Shown here: positions 1-6,680 of the stretch, in pieces | Layout of the letters: each line of letters starts with the position of its first letter | Numbering within the stretch: position 1 is the stretch's first letter | DNA from: Nanobdellota archaeon | Lineage (GTDB): Archaea > Nanobdellota > Nanobdellia > Woesearchaeales > GW2011-AR9 | Direction of reading: 5' to 3' | Assembly: GCA_030695605.1 (NCBI GenBank) | Contig: JAUYQE010000128.1 | Location: 1-15,379 of the forward strand | Length of the DNA: 15,379 nt | Translations under genes and position numbers: made by a program | The notes under the pieces: generated by a model | What the model was told of the DNA's origin: nothing | The model's database searches: none | Seen by the model: only the letters and a program-made list of their open reading frames with translations

Positions 1-38
1 CTAATTCATTCAAAGTAGACAAATAAAATAGCTTTTGT

Positions 39-530
39 TTGAGGATTTTCTCTTTTTTCACAAGTACTAGTAAGAAGTCTTTGTTTATAAATCTATCACT
101 TTATTTTGCGGTAAGCTCTAAAGCTGATTATATCTGCTATAAATGCGATTCGCAGCAGTCCTTTGAAGCTCTGCGGGCTATTTTTGAACAAAACAGCGAC
201 TATATGTACCAGTCAATAATTTCAAAACGCCGAATAAGTTATGTCAAACTAAAACAAGGCATTGAAACACTGTTGGGGAAAATCTATTTTCTGGAGCTTT
301 CTGATCAGAAGCCCGACCGATCACAAAAGAATGGCTTTGACCACATCGAAGTATACGGGGCAACTATTTCTTATGATGCATTGGTCGCTAAACTTGCTGA
401 GTCAGAGAAAGTAATCAAAGTGGAACGCCCCCATCACACCACTCATGATATTGAGATTAAAGATGGTTTTCTTTTCCGCTGCACCAAAGAACTTTTGGTC
501 GAGAAGATTAAGCGAGAAGAGATGGTCTAG
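39..530 (+). CDS. Small protein of unknown function; possible VOC/YecM-like fold
   Basis: The frame is open from a TAA at 24-26 and has no ATG near its 5' end. The start given is a TTG; the first in-frame ATG, at 204 (residue 56), would remove residues that look coherent (an ICYKC stretch and an amphipathic helix), so the true start is uncertain and the 5' end may be damaged. The C-terminal half carries LELSDQKPD, FDHIEVY and RPHHTTHDIEI, which are rich in His and acidic residues and recall metal-binding strands of VOC/YecM-like proteins. That assignment is inference from motif style only. There is no signal peptide or membrane segment. It converges on the aRF1 gene, 31 bases away. The 5' end is more AT-rich than the aRF1 gene. 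Confidence 0.55.
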   Translation: MRIFSFFTSTSKKSLFINLSLYFAVSSKADYICYKCDSQQSFEALRAIFEQNSDYMYQSIISKRRISYVKLKQGIETLLGKIYFLELSDQKPDRSQKNGFDHIEVYGATISYDALVAKLAESEKVIKVERPHHTTHDIEIKDGFLFRCTKELLVEKIKREEMV

Positions 531-543
531 ACGAAGCAGAATT

Positions 544-551
544 AAAAAAAA
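544..551 (-). terminator. T-tract terminator after the aRF1 gene
   Basis: A run of eight A on the given strand reads as T8 on the minus strand, starting about 10 bases after the aRF1 stop codon. Oligo-T tracts without a hairpin are the usual intrinsic terminators in Archaea. It lies in the 31-base gap between two convergent genes. Confidence 0.5.
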
Positions 552-561
552 TATTTGGTCT

Positions 562-1668
562 TTAATCTCCCCCCACTTCAAACCGCAAGATCGCGGCAAT
601 GCCGCCCAGCTCTTTCAGCTGCACGCCTTCCCGCGTTTCCGTCGAAATGATTTTTATTGCAGCACCGCCCTGCTGGGCTTTCTCTTCCAGCGCAAAGATT
701 CTCTCTTCAGGAAGGCTCTCGGAGATCAGCAGGACATCGACCGCATTCATCTCCAGAGCGTGCAGCGTTTCCTTTTCTCCATAGGTCACTTTTCGGGGAT
801 TTTCCAGCATTTTGGTAAAGAACTGCTGGACGGCTTTCTTTTCCATGGCAACTTCCTCTTCTGCGAGGAGATCATCGGATTTATCGAGCAGCTCCTGCAG
901 GCCGAACTCGTCCGTGTATGACAAATCTTTCGTGCCGAGAATTTTCTTTTTGATGTCGCCGGTAATGTAATCATGGCCCAGAAAATCGTTGATGGTGGTT
1001 CCCGGCCCGCCAATGATGATGCCTTTCAGATGATTGCCCAAAGGGAGAAATTGCTCTTTCATGTGTTCCGCAATTTTCTTGAAATGGTCTTTATACGCCC
1101 CTTCCCGGATGCGGGCAAAACGAGCTGCGCTCTGACCACCGGCACGAAATTTTCCCGGCACTTCCGAATGCGTCTTTTTCAACGGAATGATGGTTTTTCC
1201 TTTCAGCAGCGCCAGAATGGCATCCCTGCGGTCTAAGACGACCAAGCCGTACGCATTATGCTCCGCCAGCATCTCTTCCAGAATGTCCACCACAAAATTC
1301 TTATCGCAGCGGTAGATGCGGATGTTCAAAGCCACCGGCGGCTCGATGCTCCAGGCTCGCACATCCTGCTTGCCTTCTGCTGCCGCAATATTCCCCGAGA
1401 AAACAGCCAGGCCATTCAGCGGCGTTTTCGGATATAATCGTAAATGCTGGATCATCTTTTCCAGCGCCGTCTGCACATTCTTGCGCGTCGAAGCCGATTT
1501 GATATTGGCCGCCGTGCCTTGCTCTTCTGCCAAGTGCTGGGTGATTTTGCTGAGCTCGTAGCCGGCAGGGATATAGACCGAAACAAATTCCGTATGCGGC
1601 GCTTTGAAGGTCTTGAGTTCTTTGACCAGTTTTTTAATCTGAAGCTTTTGCTGGGCGCTGAGGGTCAT
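562..1668 (-). CDS. prf1: Peptide chain release factor aRF1
   Basis: Archaeal class-1 release factor that reads all three stop codons and triggers hydrolysis of peptidyl-tRNA on the ribosome. Both functional motifs are present: NIKS at residues 55-58 and YRCDKNF (the YxCxxxF element) at 119-125 in the codon-recognition domain, and GGQ at 177-179, within KFRAGGQSAARFAR, in the catalytic domain. The C-terminal domain ends in LLISESLPEERIF and continues straight into the last strands. At 368 residues it is shorter than the usual archaeal length of about 410-420, and the missing part appears to be the cysteine-bearing mini-domain inserted in domain 3. The ATG start has a TATA box 32 bases upstream. 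The gene is divergent from the DGR target gene. Confidence 0.95.
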   Translation of the reverse strand: MTLSAQQKLQIKKLVKELKTFKAPHTEFVSVYIPAGYELSKITQHLAEEQGTAANIKSASTRKNVQTALEKMIQHLRLYPKTPLNGLAVFSGNIAAAEGKQDVRAWSIEPPVALNIRIYRCDKNFVVDILEEMLAEHNAYGLVVLDRRDAILALLKGKTIIPLKKTHSEVPGKFRAGGQSAARFARIREGAYKDHFKKIAEHMKEQFLPLGNHLKGIIIGGPGTTINDFLGHDYITGDIKKKILGTKDLSYTDEFGLQELLDKSDDLLAEEEVAMEKKAVQQFFTKMLENPRKVTYGEKETLHALEMNAVDVLLISESLPEERIFALEEKAQQGGAAIKIISTETREGVQLKELGGIAAILRFEVGGD

Positions 1669-1693
1669 GGCGGTTATTGATAAGAGTCTCTTG

Positions 1694-1706
1694 CTTTTAT
1701 ATTTTA
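1694..1706 (-). promoter_or_regulatory. TATA box of the aRF1 gene
   Basis: On the minus strand this reads TAAAATATAAAAG, a strong archaeal TATA element centred about 32 bases before the aRF1 ATG. Transcription would start only a few bases before the start codon. Confidence 0.65.
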
Positions 1707-1782
1707 TACGTAATAACAGTACTTGAAAATGTTCACCGTATATAAAGCCTGCGATGCCAAAGAGTACTTTGTTGGAGTAACA

Positions 1783-1791
1783 TTTATAAAT
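1783..1791 (+). promoter_or_regulatory. TATA box of the DGR target gene
   Basis: TTTATAAAT is centred about 35 bases before the ATG at 1822, giving a predicted leader of under 10 bases. A second TATA-like string, GTATATAAA at about 1738-1746, lies farther upstream and could be an alternative. Confidence 0.55.
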
Positions 1792-1821
1792 AGCCCCTGC
1801 GCCCAGCCTAAGTGATATCCC

Positions 1822-2595
1822 ATGAGCCTCATTCCCGACATCAAACTCAGCTATAAACGGCAGCAGAAGATTCTAGAAGAGCTGCTTAACGGTCCTTCTC
1901 CTGATCCCGCTCCGGTTCTTGGAGGAACATCGTATAACGATATCACTTTCGAGCAAAAAGCATCGTACAACAACAAGGATAAACAGCTGTTAACCTATGA
2001 CCAGAGCTTGGCCCGCTTACAGGCCGCCGGGCATAAACGCCACCCCCGCCCTGCGGAAGCTTTCAGTTTGCTCATCGCATCTCTGGAGGAAAAATTATCT
2101 CTAGAGCAAAAAGCCGTTGCAGACGATATGCTGGCGAGTTGTGGGGAATGGCTCAGCGCTGCTGCTCAGAGAAAGGGCGATACGCTGACGGTCTATTTCG
2201 ATCCGCAGGGTTTGGTGTGGGACGGCTCTCGGTATATAGAGAGGAATTTTCTGTTTAGTGAAAAGCGGGACTTTTCGCTTGCTGCCGGGATTCTCTCAAA
2301 CCAATTTGTGGACTTATCGAGGTTCAGCCCTGAATTAGTTACCGCGCTGTATAGCCGGCTTTTTCAGCAGCTGCCGCAGCCCTTCCGCGAAGGCAACAGA
2401 CGAGCGCAGGTTTACCTGCCTCCCGACAACCAAATCCGGCCTGTGGGTCGTGGCTACTTCAACTTCAGGTTCGGTCTACTTCAGCGACAGGGCTTCTCGC
2501 GGGGTAGTCCCGTCGCAAAAAGGACTTCGTCCTTTTGCGCAAAAGGGACGCTCCATTTTTGCGTCGTCGGCGCGAAAAAAATGAACATTGTATGA
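1822..2595 (+). CDS. DGR target protein with C-terminal variable region (frameshifted in the VR)
   Basis: This is the gene diversified by the neighbouring retroelement: its 3' end contains the variable repeat (residues about 206-228). The N-terminal part (1-200) is a soluble domain I do not recognise, with no signal peptide or membrane segment, so the product is probably cytosolic unless exported another way. VYLPPDNQIRPVGRG leads into the variable stretch, as is typical for DGR targets with a C-type-lectin-like ligand-binding fold (the fold is inference). Relative to the template the VR lacks 11 bases, so after residue 217 the frame changes and reads GLLQRQGFSRG to a stop at 2595. In the expected frame (from base 2474) the end would read VYFSDRASRGVVPSQKGLRPF and stop at 2584, about 253 residues. 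Either a frameshifted allele or a one-base sequence error would explain this. Confidence 0.85.
   Translation: MSLIPDIKLSYKRQQKILEELLNGPSPDPAPVLGGTSYNDITFEQKASYNNKDKQLLTYDQSLARLQAAGHKRHPRPAEAFSLLIASLEEKLSLEQKAVADDMLASCGEWLSAAAQRKGDTLTVYFDPQGLVWDGSRYIERNFLFSEKRDFSLAAGILSNQFVDLSRFSPELVTALYSRLFQQLPQPFREGNRRAQVYLPPDNQIRPVGRGYFNFRFGLLQRQGFSRGSPVAKRTSSFCAKGTLHFCVVGAKKMNIV
2437..2507 (+). repeat. DGR variable repeat (VR)
   Basis: This 71-base stretch aligns to the 82-base template repeat at 2822-2903. The first 18 bases (CGGCCTGTGGGTCGTGGC) and the 3' core GGGCTTCTCGCGG are identical. Between and after them are 11 substitutions, seven A-to-T and four A-to-G, all at template adenines (11 of 20 aligned adenines changed, 0 of 51 other positions). 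One gap removes 11 template bases after TTCG. The GC-rich 3' end is the probable initiation-of-mutagenic-homing (IMH) site. Confidence 0.95.
2514..2539. promoter_or_regulatory. Hairpin/cruciform just after the VR
   Basis: The stem AAAAGGAC/GTCCTTTT (8 pairs, TTC loop at 2526-2528) extends by CGC/GCG past one unpaired A, starting 6 bases after the VR end. Established work on the Bordetella phage DGR shows that a hairpin or cruciform a few bases after the IMH site is needed for efficient retrohoming, and position and shape match that role here. A near-repeat of the left arm (CGCAAAAGGGAC) follows at 2538-2549 and can pair with TTTTGCG at 2557-2563, giving a competing second hairpin. Confidence 0.7.
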
Positions 2596-2649
2596 TAACC
2601 TTTTTTAGCAGGTATACTTTTCTTGGCATTGTCCTCAAAATGCCCCATA

Positions 2650-2665
2650 CCGCCGTCCACGGCGG
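2650..2665. other. GC-rich hairpin in the DGR template RNA
   Basis: CCGCCG-TCCA-CGGCGG forms a six-pair all-GC stem with a four-base loop, just inside the left arm of the long inverted repeat that encloses the template. Confidence 0.55.
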
Positions 2666-2821
2666 CTAGGCTGGAGGGCGGACTACACGTCCTGCCATCA
2701 GGGCAAGAGCCTATCATATACGATAGCATTGTCATGAAATTCAACCACAACAGCTGGTAACCTCTTGCGAGGCGAACGTTTGGAGTGGTGGTGAAATGGT
2801 AAGGGTGGCAGGGCTACTGAG

Positions 2822-2903
2822 CGGCCTGTGGGTCGTGGCAACTACAACAACAGGTTCGACATCAACAGCGACAACTACAACAACAGGGCTTCTCGCGGAA
2901 TAG
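2822..2903 (+). repeat. DGR template repeat (TR)
   Basis: This 82-base template is rich in AAC, TAC and GAC codons (NYNNRFDINSDNYNNR in the matching frame). Such codons are the hallmark of DGR templates, because randomising the adenines gives broad amino-acid variety without making stop codons. It matches the VR at 2437-2507 at every aligned non-adenine position. The frame that matches the target protein is also open straight into the reverse transcriptase gene, from 2795 onward, with a GTG at 2828. Confidence 0.95.
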
Positions 2904-2932
2904 GCTGCCTACGGCATTTTGAGGACGCTCTG

Positions 2933-4036
2933 ATGAAAACGTACCGCAATCTCTATGAAGAGCTTTGTTCTTTTGATAATCTGCGTATAGCGTATGTAAA
3001 AGCCAGACAGAGAAAAAAGTCGTCACTCGTCGTTATGGAATTTTCCCAACACTGGCAATTTCATCTCTGGGCGCTGCGCCGTGAATTGCGGACCAAGACG
3101 TATCGGCCGCGGCCCTTGCGCACTTTTGTTCTCCGCGATCCCAAGACGCGGCGCATTTGTGTCAGCGAGTTCCGTGATCGTGTTGTGCATCATGCGGTAG
3201 TCAACATCTTGCAGCCTATTTTCGAGCCGCGGTTTATCGCTGATAGTTATGCGAGCAGAAAAAAGAAAGGAACGCTCCAGGCGCTCCAACGCGCCGACAT
3301 ATTCATCCGCAAGGTAACCCGAAATGGAAAGCTCGTTCCCGAAGCCAAAAACAACAACCAGGTGAAAGGCTACGCACTGAAGTGTGACATTCGCCACTAT
3401 TTTGACACGGTTGATCATGAAGTGTTACTCGATATTCTTGGTTTGCGCATAAAAGATCAAAGCGTGCTCGGGCTAATCACCATCATTCTCAACAATTACC
3501 ATTCCGGACTACGAGGCAAAGGCATGCCGCTGGGCAACTGGACAAGCCAGTTTTTTGCTAATGTGTATCTTAATGAGCTCGATCAGTTCGTAAAACACCA
3601 GCTGCGAGCTACATGGTATATCCGCTATGTCGATGACTTTGTGATTTTTCATCAATCGAAAGATGCGCTTCAGGAATACGAACAGAAAATAAAAGATTTT
3701 TTAACCGCTCTCCGGCTGGAATTGCACCCTGACAAATGTTGTATTATTTCGTTAAGCCGGGGGCTGAGTTTCCTCGGGTTTCGGGTGTTTTACCAGCACA
3801 AACTGGTCAGAAAACGGAACCTGCGCGTTTTTAGGCGGAACATCTCTTTGCTGCTCAATGACTATGCGCAAGGACATTGTACCACACGACAAGTCTTCGA
3901 CACCTTCTCTGGCTGGAAAGGATATGCGCAGATTGGCAATTCCCATCGCCTTTGCCAGCAGCTGGGAAAGTGGCTCCAGCGCGAACTGGCCGAAAGAACG
4001 GCGGCAACTCATTTTTATGCGCCTAAACGTTTATAA
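2933..4036 (+). CDS. DGR-type reverse transcriptase
   Basis: Copies the template RNA with adenine-directed errors, giving cDNA that replaces the VR. The 367-residue length and MKTYRNLYEELCSFDNL start are typical of the family. Visible motifs: CDIRHYFDTVDH with the first catalytic Asp at 152, the DGR-specific motif LGNWTSQ at 200-206 (other group-II-like enzymes have QGxxxSP here), YVDD at 232-235 with the catalytic Asp pair, and LSFLGFRVF at 278-286. The ATG at 2933 is chosen because family homology begins there; the frame is open farther upstream through the TR (GTG at 2828), which would make translated template. No Avd partner is encoded next to it. The following gene starts 23 bases later from its own promoter. 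Confidence 0.95.
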   Translation: MKTYRNLYEELCSFDNLRIAYVKARQRKKSSLVVMEFSQHWQFHLWALRRELRTKTYRPRPLRTFVLRDPKTRRICVSEFRDRVVHHAVVNILQPIFEPRFIADSYASRKKKGTLQALQRADIFIRKVTRNGKLVPEAKNNNQVKGYALKCDIRHYFDTVDHEVLLDILGLRIKDQSVLGLITIILNNYHSGLRGKGMPLGNWTSQFFANVYLNELDQFVKHQLRATWYIRYVDDFVIFHQSKDALQEYEQKIKDFLTALRLELHPDKCCIISLSRGLSFLGFRVFYQHKLVRKRNLRVFRRNISLLLNDYAQGHCTTRQVFDTFSGWKGYAQIGNSHRLCQQLGKWLQRELAERTAATHFYAPKRL

Positions 4037-4040
4037 AAAA
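4030..4040 (+). promoter_or_regulatory. TATA box of the asnB-dph6 operon
   Basis: TTTATAAAAAA overlaps the stop codon of the reverse transcriptase and is centred about 25 bases before the ATG at 4060, implying a leaderless transcript independent of the DGR. Confidence 0.6.
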
Positions 4041-4059
4041 CATATATCCTAGAGTATCT

Positions 4060-6204
4060 ATGTGTGGCATCATCGGCATCTGCAACGGCGAGCAAGCAGC
4101 AGCACGCGTACAGGAAGCGCTGCCCTTGCTTCACAACCGCGGGAAAGATGCCTGTAATGTTCTCTCTTTGAACTCCACTAGCGCCTTGGGCCATACGCTC
4201 CATGCCGTTGTTGGCCATGTTCCGCAGCCGTTGCAGAAAGAAGGCATTCTCGTCGCCAATTGCGAAATCTATAACTGGAAAGAGCTGCAGCAAAAATATA
4301 AATTTGCAGCCCGTAATGATGCGGAGCTTCTCTTATCATTTCTCGATCAATTTGGTGTTGAAAAAATTGAAGAGCTGGACGGCGTGTTTGCGTTGGCGTA
4401 CTGGAAAAACGGCTTTCTTACTCTCGCGAGAGATATCCTTGGCGAGAAGCCGTTATGGTATGCTTTTGAAAACGGCAGCTTTGCTTTTGCGTCTGAAAAG
4501 AAGGTGCTGCTGGCTCTGGGCTATACGGTTATCCAGGAGCTTAACCCGAGAACTCTTCTCTTTTTCGATGAGCAGAAAAAAATCATGACGGAAAAGCGCC
4601 GGGATTTTTTCTCTTTCTTTCCCGAACATGCTGCACCCTATGAAGTTCTGCGGGAGAAGACCCAAACCCTCCTGCACGAAGCCATCCAAAAGCGCCTTCC
4701 CGGGCAGAAATTTGGGCTGCTGTTTTCCGGCGGTGTCGATTCGACGTATGTAGCGAAATACCTCAAAGATCACGGCCAAGATTTTACCTGTTATACGGCG
4801 GTGCTGGACACAGAAAAAGCCGCACCAGATCTCGTTGCAGCGGAACAGGCTGCCCAAGAGCTTGGCCTGCAGCTCCGCGTGAGAAAAATAACGCTCAACG
4901 AAATCCCCGGCTATCTGAAAAAAATTGTTCCCCTTCTTGAAGACTCCAACGTCGTGAAAGTGGGCGTGGCGTTGCCTTTCTATCTCGCCTGCGAAATGGC
5001 GAAGGAAGACGGCTGTAAAGTTGTCTTCTCCGGCTTGGGCAGCGAGGAAATCTTTGCCGGCTATGAGCGGCATACGCACGCTCAGAATATCAATCAAGAA
5101 TGCCTTTCCGGCTTGCGCAAATTGTATGAGCGGGATCTCTATCGAGATGATGTCGTCACCATGGGCCATTCTTTAGAACTGCGTCTGCCCTTCCTCGACC
5201 GAAGATTAATGGATTTTGCACTGAAGATTCCTGGCGAGTACAAGTTGCGCGACGGAAAAACAAAATTTATTCTTCGGGACATTGCCCGAGCGTCCGGTAT
5301 TCCCGAATCGATTGCTTTCCGCAAGAAAAAAGCCGCGCAGTATGGCTCGCGCATGGACTATGCTCTCGGCAAATTAGCCAAACAAGCCGGCTTCTCTTCA
5401 AAATCTGCCTATCTGAGAACATTCTACCCATCACCAAACCTCCACCTGGGCGTTCTCTTCTCGTCAGGAAAAGACTCGACATACGCCGCATACATTATGC
5501 AGCGGCAGAATTACGAGTTAAGCTGCCTGATAACCCTCAAATCCCGGAATCCGGACTCGTTCATGTTCCACACCCCGGCACTCAATATGGCACCGTTGCA
5601 GGCGGAAGCGATGGGCTTGCCTTTGATCCTGCAGGAAACTGCGGGAGAAAAAGAGAAAGAGCTGGAAGATTTACGGAAAGCTCTGCAGCGGGCGAAAGAA
5701 GAGTTCAAAATAGAAGGAATAGTTACTGGTGCGCTTTTCTCGACCTACCAGCGCGACCGTATCGAGCAGCTGTGCGATGAGCTGGGCCTGAAAGTATTTT
5801 CTCCGTTATGGCACAAGCCGCAGGAAAAAGAGCTGCAGGAACTCCTGTTGAACGGGTTTGAAATTATCTTTACCGCTATTGCCGCCGAAGGGTTGGATGC
5901 CTCCTGGCTGCAGCGGCCCTTGCATGAAGAGGACATTCTCCATCTGATTGCTCTTTCAGAAAAGTATGGGCTGAATCCTGCCGGCGAGGGCGGAGAAACG
6001 GAATCGCTGGTTTTGGATTGCCCCCTCTTCAAGAAAAAGATTGAGATCGTTAAAGCTCACCAAGTTATGGACTCTCCTTGTTCCGGGCGATTGGTCGTTG
6101 CAGAAGCACGGCTCGTTGAGAAAACAGTGCCGAGGGCGATTGTGCCCCAAAGGGAAACAAACCTCACTGCCCTCGAAAAAGAAACGGAGCCGATATCAGC
6201 ATGA
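4060..6204 (+). CDS. asnB: Asparagine-synthetase-like protein fused to Dph6 (diphthine-ammonia ligase)
   Basis: A 714-residue, three-domain protein. Residues 1-160 are a class-II glutamine amidotransferase with the nucleophile Cys2 (MCGIIG) and NCEIYN. Residues about 195-440 are an asparagine-synthetase ATP-pyrophosphatase domain with PP-loop FSGGVDS (222-228), SGLGSEEIFAGY (324-335) and LELRLPFLDRRLMDF. Residues about 460-690 match Dph6, the last enzyme of diphthamide synthesis on elongation factor 2: a second PP-loop SSGKDS (468-473), MFHTP (502-505), the GEGGETES signature (642-649) and SPCSG. Each half is full length, so this is a true fusion. Ammonia released by the glutaminase could serve either synthetase domain; channelling to Dph6 is inference. 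The stop overlaps the start of the next gene (ATGA). Confidence 0.9.
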   Translation: MCGIIGICNGEQAAARVQEALPLLHNRGKDACNVLSLNSTSALGHTLHAVVGHVPQPLQKEGILVANCEIYNWKELQQKYKFAARNDAELLLSFLDQFGVEKIEELDGVFALAYWKNGFLTLARDILGEKPLWYAFENGSFAFASEKKVLLALGYTVIQELNPRTLLFFDEQKKIMTEKRRDFFSFFPEHAAPYEVLREKTQTLLHEAIQKRLPGQKFGLLFSGGVDSTYVAKYLKDHGQDFTCYTAVLDTEKAAPDLVAAEQAAQELGLQLRVRKITLNEIPGYLKKIVPLLEDSNVVKVGVALPFYLACEMAKEDGCKVVFSGLGSEEIFAGYERHTHAQNINQECLSGLRKLYERDLYRDDVVTMGHSLELRLPFLDRRLMDFALKIPGEYKLRDGKTKFILRDIARASGIPESIAFRKKKAAQYGSRMDYALGKLAKQAGFSSKSAYLRTFYPSPNLHLGVLFSSGKDSTYAAYIMQRQNYELSCLITLKSRNPDSFMFHTPALNMAPLQAEAMGLPLILQETAGEKEKELEDLRKALQRAKEEFKIEGIVTGALFSTYQRDRIEQLCDELGLKVFSPLWHKPQEKELQELLLNGFEIIFTAIAAEGLDASWLQRPLHEEDILHLIALSEKYGLNPAGEGGETESLVLDCPLFKKKIEIVKAHQVMDSPCSGRLVVAEARLVEKTVPRAIVPQRETNLTALEKETEPISA

Positions 6205-6629
6205 AAACCGTCATGTGCTTTGGCACATTTGATGTGCTGCATTTTGGTCATCTCTTCTATCTTAATGAAGCCAAGAAGCATGGCGACTATCTCATCGTCG
6301 TGGTGGCTCGTGACGAAACCAAGCAGCAGCAGCGCAAGAAAATTGTATTTGCGGAAGAAGAGCGCCGGGATTTGCTGCAGCAGCTGAAAGTTGTTGATGA
6401 AGCAGTGCTGGGGTATCCCGACGACCACCTGCGCATCATTGAAGAGAGAAAGCCGGATGTGCTCTGCCTGGGATACGATCAGGACATCGATGCTGTGGAA
6501 TTGGCTGCCCGCTTACAAGAGAGGAAGATAGATATTCCTATTTTCCGGGCCCAGCCCTATCGGCCGGAAACGCAGAAGAGTTCTCAGCTGCGGGCGCAGC
6601 TGTTCGATAGAGATAAATTATTCCCATGA
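6201..6629 (+). CDS. ribL: Archaeal FAD synthetase (RibL-type nucleotidyltransferase)
   Basis: A 142-residue cytidylyltransferase-fold protein. The nucleotide-binding signature GTFDVLHFGH (HxGH at 14-17) opens the protein, and VVVARDET at 34-41 matches the archaeal RibL family, which adenylates FMN to FAD. VLCLGYDQD matches the conserved LGPDQ-like segment. Glycerol-3-phosphate cytidylyltransferases share the fold, so the substrate is not certain. The ATG overlaps the stop of the asnB-dph6 gene by four bases, implying translational coupling, although no obvious metabolic link joins the two. Confidence 0.8.
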   Translation: MKTVMCFGTFDVLHFGHLFYLNEAKKHGDYLIVVVARDETKQQQRKKIVFAEEERRDLLQQLKVVDEAVLGYPDDHLRIIEERKPDVLCLGYDQDIDAVELAARLQERKIDIPIFRAQPYRPETQKSSQLRAQLFDRDKLFP

Positions 6630-6649
6630 GAATATTTTTTTCAGAAAAT

Positions 6650-6658
6650 AATTTAAAC
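6650..6658 (+). promoter_or_regulatory. TATA box of the metE operon
   Basis: AATTTAAAC is centred 27 bases before the ATG at 6681, the same spacing as the other predicted leaderless promoters in the window. Confidence 0.5.
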
Positions 6659-6680
6659 AAGTTCTTTTAGCGGTACTTTG

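Larger units (their letters stand above)
2596..2932 (+). ncRNA. DGR template-RNA region (no protein gene)
   Basis: This 337-base gap between target and reverse transcriptase has no convincing reading frame and no Avd gene. It holds, in order: a left arm GTCCTCAAAATGCC (2631-2644), a GC hairpin (2650-2665), a short hairpin CTATC/GATAG near 2711-2726, the template repeat (2822-2903) and the complementary right arm GGCATTTTGAGGAC (2913-2926). The 14-base perfect inverted repeat encloses about 270 bases that include the TR. In known DGRs the RNA around the TR is structured and directs cDNA priming by the reverse transcriptase; I infer that this stem does the same. The RNA ends are not defined by the sequence. 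Confidence 0.65.

Noticed and set aside
2481..2750. An 89-residue minus-strand reading frame across the DGR gap, considered as an Avd candidate
   Set aside because: It overlaps the VR and the hairpins, has no Avd-like helical pattern and no promoter, and is best explained as a shadow of the RNA structures.
2828..2932. The GTG at 2828 as the true start of the reverse transcriptase
   Set aside because: It would translate the template repeat itself, and the family's usual start (MKTYRNLYE) begins at ATG 2933. I kept the open frame as an observation only.
4453..5169. A 238-residue minus-strand frame opposite the asnB-dph6 gene
   Set aside because: It lies wholly antisense to a conserved AsnB domain, so it is a shadow frame.
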